Below the pieces are notes generated by a model, which was not told where the DNA came from, made no database searches, and was given only the letters and a program-made list of their open reading frames with translations. A DNA stretch of 64,000 nt from Paralichthys olivaceus (lineage: Eukaryota > Chordata > Actinopteri > Pleuronectiformes > Paralichthyidae): assembly GCF_024713975.1 (NCBI RefSeq), contig NC_091097.1, positions 2,633,361 to 2,697,360 on the forward strand, in the 5' to 3' direction. This document shows positions 35,301-44,500 of this stretch, one piece after another; positions within the stretch are counted from its first letter, which is position 1; every line of letters starts with the position of its first letter. Made by a program: the position numbers and the translations under genes.

Positions 35301-37907
35301 CGAGAGAGGAGAATTGAGGGACACCGACGCCGGTTCAGGGACCTCACCTTCGGGGAAGCTGGCCGCCCCTTCTCCTACGCGCAGCAGCTCCTCGATGCGG
35401 CGGGGAGATGGCTCCAGCCAGGACACAACTCGGCGGAGGACGTCGTGGGGCAGGTGGCGCTGGAGCAATTCATCGCCGGCTTGCCCACCTCCACGGCCAA
35501 CTGGGTCCAGTGCCACCGCCCCGCTGACATGCAACAGGCCATCATCCTGGCAGAGGACCACCTCTCCCTTCCCCGGAGGAGTCAGAAAGAGGAAGCCCGG
35601 CAGCAGGGCGTCCCGGCGGGGCTCCCCATACCGGCCCCAAGGAAACGAGTTCCCCCACCCCTACCCGGCGGGACGGCTCCGCCCGCGGGACCGGGGAATG
35701 CGAGAGCAGAGGCTGCTCCTCGGGGCCCAGCCTACGCGCCGGGTCGACCGGCACCATGGGGGGCTCCTCAAACGCCGGGGCAGGAGTGCTGGCGGTGCGG
35801 CCAGTCGGGCCACTTCAGGCGGGAGTGCCCGCTGATGGAGGTGGGGCAGCTGGTCAGGGTGGCCGGGCCGCCAGCCTCTTCCCACGGCCCGGGAGAGACG
35901 TACCATATACCGGTATGTATACAGGGGGGTACACACCGAGCTCTGCTGGACACGGGCTGTAATCAGACGATGATCCATCAGCGCTTGGTTCGAACGGGGG
36001 CATTGATGGAGGCATCGTGGGTGAAGGTGAGGTGTGTGCATGGGGATATTCACGAATACCCAGTGGTGACTCTGCTAATTTCATATAAGGGAAAAAAACA
36101 TAGAGTCGAGGCAGGGGTTAGTCCCCGTCTCACGCACCCCCTGATTTTGGGCACAGATTGGCCGGGGTTCCGGGGACAGGCGAGAGCGGCGGTGGGGGTG
36201 CGTTCACGTGCGGTAGGGAAATGTGAGTTGTGTGCGGTGCTCACCGGGGAAACAGAGCCCGAGACTGTCGGGGGGGCGGCGGGAGTAGCGGAGCCTCGCC
36301 GGGAGGCTCCTCTAATCCCACCAGTGAGCCCCATGGACGATTTTCCACTCGAACAGTCTCGGGACGAGACCCTCCGCCACGCTTTCGATCAGGTGGTGAG
36401 TATTGACGGCTCCGCTGTTTCTCCGAACGCAGCACACACTCAGCCACACTTTTCGGTCATTAGGGACAGGCTGTACCGTGTGAGCCGTGACACACAGACA
36501 GGAGAAGAGATCACCCAGTTGTTGGTGCCGAAAAGCCGTCGGGAAATGGTTTTCCAGGCGGCTCACTATAACCCCATGTCCGGGCACCTAGGGTATGATA
36601 GGTCACTGAACCGGATAATGGCCCGCTTTTATTGGCCGGGCATTCGCGCGGACGTGAGTCGGTGGTGCGCGTCTTGTCGCGAATGTCAGCTGGTTAACCC
36701 GCCGGCCACACCAAAAGCGCCGTTGCGCCCTCTTCCACTGATTGAGGTACCTTTCGAGAGAATGGGCATGGACCTCATCGGGCCATTAGACCGGAGCGCA
36801 CGGGGACATCGCTTTGTGTTGGTTCTAGTGGATTACGCAACGCGATATCCCGAGGCAGTGCCGCTGCGGACCATCTCCGCGAAGAGCGTGGCGCAGGCAC
36901 TGTTTCATGTCATCTCCCGTGTCGGGATTCCGAAAGAAATCCTGACGGATCAGGGCACCTCCTTTATGTCACGTACACTAAGCGAGCTGTATGAATTGCT
37001 GGGCGTCCATTCAATCCGGACTAGTGTTTACCACCCACAGACCGACGGGCTGGTGGAGTGGTTTAACAAGACACTAAAGAAAATGATTCGTAAGTTCGTG
37101 CACGAGGATAGCCGTAATTGGGATAAATGGTTAGACCCTCTGTTATTTGCAGTGCGGGAGGTTCCCCAGTCCTCCACAGGATTTTCTCCATTTGAACTGT
37201 TGTTTGGCCGGAAACCTCGGGGCGTCTTGGACCTGGTAAAAGAAGACTGGGAGACGGGTCTGAGCGCTTCTAAAAACGAGATTCAGTACGTGCTGGACCT
37301 GCGAGCAAAACTCCATTCACTTGGGGTATTATCACGGGAGAATTTGCTCCAGGCCCAGCAACGTCAGCAGCGCCTGTATAACAGAGGGACGAAACTAAGA
37401 ACATTTGATCCGGGAGATAAAGTCCTTGTATTGCTCCCCTCCTCTAGCTCCAAATCACTCGCCAAGTGGCAAGGGCCCTTTGTGGTCACACGACGAGTGG
37501 GGGAGGTAGACTATGAAGTAGTGCGGTCTGACAGGGGTGGGGCAACACAGATCTACCACCTCAACCTCCTTAAAAAGTGGAGAGAGGTGGCCTCTGTTTC
37601 TCTGGCGACCACGGTGATCGAGAGAGATGAGTTGGGACCGGAGGTATCAAAACCGGATTATTCTGCCCCGGTCTGTTACGACGACCATCTCTCGCCAAGC
37701 CAGAGAGCAGAGGTTGCAGCGGCGGTTTGCCGATGTGTTCTCCCCCTTGCCAGGACGCACTACGCTCATACACCACCACATAGAGACCCCCCCGGGCGTG
37801 ACGGTGCGTTCACGGCCCTATCGTTTGCCGGAGCACAAGCGGAAAATTGTGCAGACGGAGCTTCAGGCCATGCTGGAGATGGGGGTAATAGAAGAATCCC
37901 ACAGTGA
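35301..37907 (+). CDS. Gmr1-like gag remnant, protease and integrase ORF (no start codon)
   Basis: Retrotransposon polyprotein part. The frame is open from the primer site onward but has no ATG ahead of the first domain. Domains in order: a SCAN-like capsid C-terminal domain (about 35325-35575, with RRFRDLTF and LEQFIAGLP), a proline-rich linker, a CX2CX4HX4C zinc knuckle (35787-35828), an aspartic protease with LLDTG (Asp codon 35949), an integrase HHCC zinc finger (about 36565-36690), and an integrase core with D, D and E in MDLIGP, LTDQGTSF and GLVEWFNK, then a GPF chromodomain-less C-terminal region (KWQGPFVV). From about 37700 the frame loses homology because RT continues in the next frame. 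The normal gag N-terminus is absent, so the copy is probably not autonomous. Confidence 0.88.
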   Translation, partial: RERRIEGHRRRFRDLTFGEAGRPFSYAQQLLDAAGRWLQPGHNSAEDVVGQVALEQFIAGLPTSTANWVQCHRPADMQQAIILAEDHLSLPRRSQKEEARQQGVPAGLPIPAPRKRVPPPLPGGTAPPAGPGNARAEAAPRGPAYAPGRPAPWGAPQTPGQECWRCGQSGHFRRECPLMEVGQLVRVAGPPASSHGPGETYHIPVCIQGGTHRALLDTGCNQTMIHQRLVRTGALMEASWVKVRCVHGDIHEYPVVTLLISYKGKKHRVEAGVSPRLTHPLILGTDWPGFRGQARAAVGVRSRAVGKCELCAVLTGETEPETVGGAAGVAEPRREAPLIPPVSPMDDFPLEQSRDETLRHAFDQVVSIDGSAVSPNAAHTQPHFSVIRDRLYRVSRDTQTGEEITQLLVPKSRREMVFQAAHYNPMSGHLGYDRSLNRIMARFYWPGIRADVSRWCASCRECQLVNPPATPKAPLRPLPLIEVPFERMGMDLIGPLDRSARGHRFVLVLVDYATRYPEAVPLRTISAKSVAQALFHVISRVGIPKEILTDQGTSFMSRTLSELYELLGVHSIRTSVYHPQTDGLVEWFNKTLKKMIRKFVHEDSRNWDKWLDPLLFAVREVPQSSTGFSPFELLFGRKPRGVLDLVKEDWETGLSASKNEIQYVLDLRAKLHSLGVLSRENLLQAQQRQQRLYNRGTKLRTFDPGDKVLVLLPSSSSKSLAKWQGPFVVTRRVGEVDYEVVRSDRGGATQIYHLNLLKKWREVASVSLATTVIERDELGPEVSKPDYSAPVCYDDHLSPSQRAEVAAAVCRCVLPLARTHYAHTPPHRDPPGRDGAFTALSFAGAQAENCADGASGHAGDGGNRRIPQ

Positions 37908-39192
37908 CTGGTGTTGCCCCGTGGTGCTTGCGCGCAAGACTGATGGGTCGATACGGTTCTGTGTGGATTATCGTAGGGTGAATGCGGTGTCCAAATTTGA
38001 TGCCTATCCAATGCCCCAGGTCGACGAACTCCTGGACCGGCTAGGCACGGCTCGCTTTTTCACGACACTGGATTTGACCAAGGGCTACTGGCAGATCCCC
38101 TTGTCTCCAGAGTCCAGGGAAAAAACGGCCTTCTCCACTCCGTACGGTTTGTACCAGTTTGTCACACTTCCGTTCGGGTTGTTCGGGGCCCCAGCAACAT
38201 TTCAACGCCTCATGGACCGGGTTCTGCGGCCACACTTCGCATATGCTGCGGCCTACTTGGATGATGTGATCATTGATAGTGAGACCTGGGAGCAGCATAT
38301 GCGGCAGGTGGGGGCGGTGCTCGAGTCCCTGAGGCGGGCGGGGCTCACGGCCAACCCGAAGAAGTGTGCGGTGGGACGGAGGGAGGTACGGTATCTGGGG
38401 TACCACTTGGGGGGCGGACAGGTGCGGCCGCAGGTAGAGAAGACCGCAGCGGTTGCGGCCTGCCCGGCGCCCAAGACGAAAAAAGAGGTCAGGAGGTTTT
38501 TGGGTCTGGCCGGTTACTACAGGCGCTTTATTCCAGCCTTTTCGGAGCTGACCAGCCCCCTGACCGACCTGACCCGAAAGGGTGCCTCAGATCCGGTCCA
38601 GTGGACGGAGCAGTGTCAGCTGGCGTTTGAGAGGGTTAAGCTAGCCCTCTGTGGTAAGCCACTGCTGTATACTCCTAACTTTTCTCTCCCTTTTGTCCTG
38701 CAGACGGACGCCTCGAACAGTGGGCTGGGGGCTGTTTTGTCCCAGGAGGTGGAGGGGACCGACCGCCCCGTACTGTATATAAGCAGGAAGCTGGTCCAGC
38801 GGGAGAAGAATTACAGTACGGAGGAAAAGGAGTGCCTCGCCATTCGGTTGGCGGTCGGGGCCCTCCGCTATTACCTCCTGGGGCGCCCTTTCACCCTCTG
38901 GTCGGACCATGCCCCGCTCCAGTGGCTCCACCGCATGAAGGATGCCAACGCGCGGATCACTCGCTGGTATCTGGCTTTGCAGCCATTCAACTTCAAGGTG
39001 ATCCACAGGCCGGGTACCCGGATGGTCGTGGCCGACTTCCTCTCCCGCTCGGCGGAGGGGGGGGTGGGCTTGCGGCCGGCGGGATCCCGGCCTGAGTCGG
39101 GCGGTGGGGTATGTGGCGGTGGGGTATGTGGCGGTGGGGTATGGTTAGGGCGCCAACTGCTGGACAACAGGGAGGAGTGGCTCAGCTGGTGA
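37627..39192 (+). CDS. Gmr1-like reverse transcriptase and RNase H ORF
   Basis: Reverse transcriptase and RNase H of the element, in the +1 frame relative to the integrase ORF; they overlap at 37627-37907. Homology starts near 37700 (RRFADVFSPLPGRT). RT landmarks: FCVDYRRVN, LDLTKGYWQIPL, FVTLPFGLFGAP, the catalytic YLDDV, LGLAGYYRRF. RNase H landmarks: TDASNSGLGAVLSQ, KECLAI and VADFLSR. The frame is intact to the stop, which lies 66 bases inside the 3' LTR. No integrase follows, confirming the order. Expression would need a frameshift or a separate start, and the ATG at its 5' end precedes the homology. Confidence 0.9.
   Translation: MSWDRRYQNRIILPRSVTTTISRQAREQRLQRRFADVFSPLPGRTTLIHHHIETPPGVTVRSRPYRLPEHKRKIVQTELQAMLEMGVIEESHSDWCCPVVLARKTDGSIRFCVDYRRVNAVSKFDAYPMPQVDELLDRLGTARFFTTLDLTKGYWQIPLSPESREKTAFSTPYGLYQFVTLPFGLFGAPATFQRLMDRVLRPHFAYAAAYLDDVIIDSETWEQHMRQVGAVLESLRRAGLTANPKKCAVGRREVRYLGYHLGGGQVRPQVEKTAAVAACPAPKTKKEVRRFLGLAGYYRRFIPAFSELTSPLTDLTRKGASDPVQWTEQCQLAFERVKLALCGKPLLYTPNFSLPFVLQTDASNSGLGAVLSQEVEGTDRPVLYISRKLVQREKNYSTEEKECLAIRLAVGALRYYLLGRPFTLWSDHAPLQWLHRMKDANARITRWYLALQPFNFKVIHRPGTRMVVADFLSRSAEGGVGLRPAGSRPESGGGVCGGGVCGGGVWLGRQLLDNREEWLSW
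39053..39126 (+). other. Polypurine-like G tract and 15-bp tandem repeats before 3' LTR
   Basis: GGAGGGGGGGGTGGG at 39053-39068 is the best polypurine tract but lies about 58 bases before the LTR. Between them the LTR-edge sequence GGCGGTGGGGTATGT is repeated, so TGTGGCGGTGGGGTA occurs in tandem up to and into the LTR start at 39127, versus once at the 5' LTR. Confidence 0.6.
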
Positions 39193-39476
39193 TCCGGCAG
39201 CTGGGCAGAATCAGGTAATCAGGGCAATCAATAAAAGCATGCTTGTAACCTGGTTCTGTCTCTGGTAGTAGGCTGGCGTCCTGAGACCTGGAGAGCGGCG
39301 GGCGTGTGCGTGCGTGTGAGCGGGATTAAAGACCCACCCAGATAAAGAGATAGCGAGAGACATTTATATATATATGTGTGTGTGTGGGTTGCCAAGGAAG
39401 GCAACCTAAATAAAAGACTTTACGCAAGCCATTCTCTCCTCCCGTCATTCCCCGGAGTGGGCCGAGTATTCCCACA
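39127..39476 (+). repeat. 3' LTR (350 bp)
   Basis: Same TGTGG...CCACA ends as the 5' LTR. By eye it is identical apart from one fewer GA unit (2 bases) and three fewer TA units (6 bases). Followed by the ACGAC duplication (39477-39481). Confidence 0.93.
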
Positions 39477-39481
39477 ACGAC

Positions 39482-41557
39482 ATCTTCAGCTTGTCGTCTG
39501 AGTGTTTACATCTGTTGTAAAAATTAAATGTCCCATAAGATATTGTCTCAAGTCCTCAAAAAGTATTTTCTCTATTTTTGTATCAATTAATAAGTTGACC
39601 CCCCAAGTACCTTTAAGACACTGTGACATGTCATGGTAGGAAAAGCAGAGGCGTAACTGAAAACATAAAGGATCTGCTCAGTTCAAGTGTCCCAGTGAGA
39701 CATGACAGTGTGACAGTCAGCCAGTACAAACAACAGCAGGACCCTGAAACTGGAGCAGCTAAATGGAACTCATCCATCATTCATTAAATATGTATACCTG
39801 TGTTGCACTGCTGTGACATGTCAGCTGTGAAAATAAAGCTACGAGTGATTCAATAAACGAACTGATGTATTTTTTGTATTGTTCAGACTCTAATCAAATG
39901 CTGCCCCATGTCTTCTAGATGTGTATGTAAGTAATTGCTAAAAAAGTTAAAGTTGTCAACTTAGTTGGGAATAACTATACTATACCAGGTTGCTTCACTG
40001 CAGAGTACAGTAGAGTACTGTATTGTTTGATGGGCAGAAATGGGATCTACTTAAGTTACAGTCAGTGTATGGAAAAAAAAAAACCCAGAATGCCTGAAGT
40101 GATTTCATGCTGATGCAGTTATGTGTTGCTGGAGCATTTTTTTATTTATCCAAAAACTTCCACCAAATAGGTTATATTTTCATTGTTGTTTTTCTCTGTC
40201 AGCAAGATTATGAAAAAAACTATTGAGCACATTTCACCGAGTGTCTTTCTTGAAACATTTTTTTTTACCAGTTTACTTTTTCAAACATCATCTTCTGTTG
40301 GAAACTTCAGAGGTTTACATTTACTCGTGTTTGAAGAACGGCAGCCTCCTCCGCTGCAATCTGGTCCAACCAGACTTAACCAGCTCAAATGTTATAGTTA
40401 AGTTTCACCAGGCAACAGCAACTCTCAAGTAGATTCATGATTTGTTGGATGGATCTTGGAACATGAGATTTTAGGTTGACATTGTAAGTTAAGGAATGAC
40501 TTTTCTTGACAGATCTTGCCGACAGCTCAGTGAAAAGACTGGTACCACCAGAAAGATGAAGCTTAGTCAGTAATACTGAAACTTTATGACGCCGATGTTT
40601 AATTAAAAGCATTGAAAAAAAATGATTTACTTCCTTCCCCCAACATGTTTTAAGAACATCATACAGAGGATTTGGGGAATGAGTCTTACATATCTGACAA
40701 ATTCAGTTATAGGGAGAGTTTCACAATTTGGGAAATACTCTTTGTCCAGAGTATGACAAATAGACTGATGCTACTTTTATATATTTTCTGTCTATGTACA
40801 TATTGTCCATACTGACAACACCAGTCTTTTCATCAGCCTTACAAGAGAAATGTATATTTAAAAAAAGAAAGAAAAACCTTTGCCAAAAATATTATAGTGT
40901 TCATAGCAGCTACAGGACTGTGGAGTCACTGAGCTCGTCCTGCACAGCACCAGATGGTGTTCTCACAAGCGGAAGTTCTTATCTGAATAGGCAGTGGTAT
41001 TTCACATCCAAAGGCACATATGGTCAAAGCACTACAGGCAAACCTAAAACCCCAAATAAATAGTTGAAGATGCAACCACATTCATAACCTTAAATGAAAT
41101 CAATAAAATAATTCCATCAGCCTGAAAGTTACTGAATCTTTGGTGGCTTAGTAACAGATTTGGCCAAAATAAAGTCCAAACATTATCCACATAAAATCCA
41201 ACTTAAAAAATAAAATGACAGCTGGTAGAGAATTCATTCGTTTTGATGAGGAAACCTCCCAACCTTCCAAAAAATACCAAGCTAATTATTGTCCTGGAAA
41301 TCCACGTCCAATAAAAAAATATTCCTTTACTTCATGGTTTTGGTCTATTGATCAGTTTCTCTATTTCACCATCAGTCCGGTCAAGAAAGTCCTGGAGAAT
41401 AATTGTGAGACTTATCGTTGCGTACCCCTACATGCACATCGCCAGCCAAGTAGATCTAAGTAAGAACACACAACAGATGATGAACATCTGAACTTAAGAC
41501 TTCTACATGTGACACCTCAGAGTCGCTCTGTGCATGTAGAGATAGCTTGAGTCCTGC
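39482..41557. other. Interval between LTR element and dus1l; dus1l 3' UTR
   Basis: AT-rich, no recognised gene on either strand. The right part should be dus1l 3' UTR. A minus-strand AATAAA in TTTTATTTATCC near 40140-40148 is one candidate polyadenylation signal. Scattered short open frames look random. Confidence 0.4.
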
Positions 41558-44500
41558 TCATTGCGGTAGATGTGCCTGTGACTGCTCTTGCTGCTCTGTA
41601 CTTGGCGGTAGAACAGGCTCAGGGGAGCTGCGGCTTCTCTCCGTCTCTGAGGCGTCCTTCCCATTTTCCTCGTCAGCTTTCTGTTTCTCCGCCTTGGTCT
41701 TGAACCTCAGCCCATGACCTGTTGATCACAGGGAATTGCATTCAATATTGATAGGTCTATGCAAATGACAACAGAGTGAGCTACAAACTCTTCAAATGAC
41801 TTAGACGCACCATCACTTCTGACAAGGCAGACCAATAAATGTAGTTTCACTCCTTATTAAAGGTTCAGTATGAACATTTAATGATAAATATGGATATTGC
41901 AACCAACTATACGCCCTTGCGTCACTCCCCCTCCCACTAAGTGAACCTCTGATGGTCTGCAGTGTGTGAGTGTGTCTGAATGTGTGTACTGACTTGGACA
42001 GTCTGCCACCTCCTTGTAGGCCTTTTTCTTACAGCAGCCTCGACACAGGTTGAAAACACATTTATTTCCCTGGAGATCAAAATAAAACAATATCAACTGC
42101 TTAGGTTTACAGTCCACTACAGTACAGTACACTCCACTACAAGGCTTCTACTGAGATAAAGGGACAATACAAAGTAAAATAAATAAATAATAACATATCA
42201 TAAATGCCATTACACAGGAACAAAGGATGCTAAAACAAACTATTATTATTTTCATCACTTATTTAACTTGACATTATTCTGACATTTCCTTGAGCACATG
42301 GGGCTATGACCAAAACTGTTCATGTACTTATCCATAACCACACAACTATTTGTCACCATGAATCAAATGAACCACGCATGCACTACACTGACTGCTTACC
42401 TTTGGGTTGCCACACTGTTCACATTTGATGTACTTGGCTTGTGGAGAGAAAGAAGAGAGCCACTGTCAGACACTGAACATTTCAAATGAGGACTTGAACA
42501 TTTGGAGCATCAAGTGGTGGGTTAGACTCACGTTTCTGCTCGGGACAGAAGTTCTTCTTGGGGTTGCGGGATCTCTTTTTCTGCTTGTTTTTGGAGAGTG
42601 TGTCAGAGGACCCATCAGTGTCCTCCAGCGCTCTTTTCTGACAAACTGTCTTCTTTACCTCTGAACCCTTGCTGTTGCCATTGGCAACTGGCTCCTTTGG
42701 CCTGTAAGGGGTCGTCAACATTAAGTCTACTATGTATCTGTCAGTATAGAACCTGGTATAGTGATGTGTGAACTCTTTATGAAACCCTCTCAGTGAACAG
42801 ATTACATATGGACAATAAAAGCAGGAGCCGTAACTCACACTGGTCTAACGTATGGCTGGCAGATCCAGTGGGGGAAGGGCAGGCTGCCCTCCTTCTCTTC
42901 CACGTCCTTTCCTTTGGCTATCTCCTCCTGTGCAAACACATATGTAGTAATTGGCATAGAAATCACACTTCATCCAGTTAGTATTTCCAGTCTGTTTGGA
43001 AGTCTCAAAGAGCTTTGCTGGATCTGGAGTCAGACTTTTCCTGAAACACGTGGCTTTTACTGTATTAATTAGTTTTAGCTCAAGTTGGGAGATGTGCTTG
43101 TACAGTTCTGTTTTTATTTAACTTTAGATTCTTGTAGTTACGGTTACCTGGCAGCGCAGCCTCAGCTTTTTGCTGACATCGGCCAAACTTTCGAGGTTCT
43201 TCACCTTGGCCAACTCCTCCCTCAGGTCCTGGTGTATCTGTAGCCTACACACACACACACACACAATCACACATGCCGCAAATCAGCATATGCAGACAGA
43301 TTCAAAAGGTTCAGCCATTTTTCCAGGTATTTATTGAAATAGTCCAAATGTTAACCTCACTTTATACAACACTGTTTAGATTAGGATGTTTATAAATTGC
43401 TAATAAAATATTCCATTCATATTCTGTAACAGAGCAGTCTGATTAGAACTCATGTCAACATTATGTCCTGCTACTTGTTTACCCGCAAACACAGGTCATG
43501 CATCGACAGGCAGTTAGTAACTGCCGTATGTTGATGTTGCAAAATCCCCAATGCAACATTTAATGTGATAAAGTCATATACATGTCTAATAATGAAACCA
43601 TGATTGGAACAATCCACATTTCTTACTTTGATTATTACTTATTCCAAGTATGACCTTATTCATGTTACAGTAATGAGAGAATGCTGTTAACCTGACAATG
43701 TGTTTTTCAGCCTATTGTCTTAATCGGGTTAATAATGGAATTGGAATATTGCTTTCCATGTAAACGTGTCTATAGGAATTCAATACATGTTAAAAATTAA
43801 ATTTCACTGAGACCGTGCTACATAGCAATGGCTAAAATCCATATCAGATTATATATATATATATATAGTCATTCTTAAACTATCAACAGTGTAAATGGTC
43901 AAACGGGAATATCATTACTAGCTAAGCTCTGGACTAACTGCACCCCTGGAAAGTATAACAAACAGAACCAGATTGATAAGTATTTTTTATCTAGCTGATT
44001 GTTGTACTATATTCAGCCTAATAAAGTCTATACATATGTCCACAGATACACACACAGACAGGAGAGACAGACATACGTGTGGTGCCACAGCTTGAAGAGG
44101 TGGGCTCGTACATAGGACAGAGTGCAGGGAGGATACTGCTTCACCAGCTCCAGATACTCCTCAGCCATCTCCCACACTGGAGGGCTGTGGCCCTCAAACA
44201 GTGCAGGGTTATGGAGGTTCCCCTCTAGATACAAGAAGAAACAGTGAATCTAGTTTCAAAACAAACACCATATCATCTATTAACAACAATGAATAAGAGA
44301 AAAATGGGTGTAATGAACAAAAACTTGCAACACACATGCATCTCTAACCTGCGCTCATAACACCCTGAACCCCCGTCTCCTGAATGCAGCGCTCCACATC
44401 ACTCAGGTGCTGAATGTTTCCATTAGCAAACACTGGAATATTAACTGCCTTCCTATAAGCAAAAGAACAACAAACAATGTATATCACACGATACAGGAAG

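Larger units (their letters stand above)
34923..39476 (+). mobile_element. Gmr1-like Ty3/gypsy LTR retrotransposon
   Basis: A 4554-bp element: 5' LTR, tRNA-Lys type primer site, a gag remnant with SCAN-like domain and CCHC knuckle, protease, integrase, then reverse transcriptase and RNase H, then 3' LTR. Integrase before RT is the Ty1/copia order, yet the RT, integrase and protease are of Ty3/gypsy type. That combination defines the Gmr1-like group. The copy lacks the N-terminal half of gag and changes frame between integrase and RT. The LTRs differ only in two short-repeat lengths, so insertion is recent. It lies between cln3 and dus1l, on the opposite strand to both, in GC-rich contrast to its AT-rich surroundings. 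Confidence 0.93.

Noticed and set aside
35007-35561. 184-codon open frame on the minus strand over the 5' LTR and gag
   Set aside because: It is the antisense of the LTR and SCAN-like region; GC-rich coding DNA often leaves an open complement. No domain is visible.
38041-39167. Several 100-120-codon minus-strand frames in the RT region
   Set aside because: They are shadows of the RT/RNase H frame.
34923-39476. Endogenous retrovirus
   Set aside because: No envelope frame, gypsy-type RT and integrase, and integrase lies before RT; an LTR retrotransposon explains it better.
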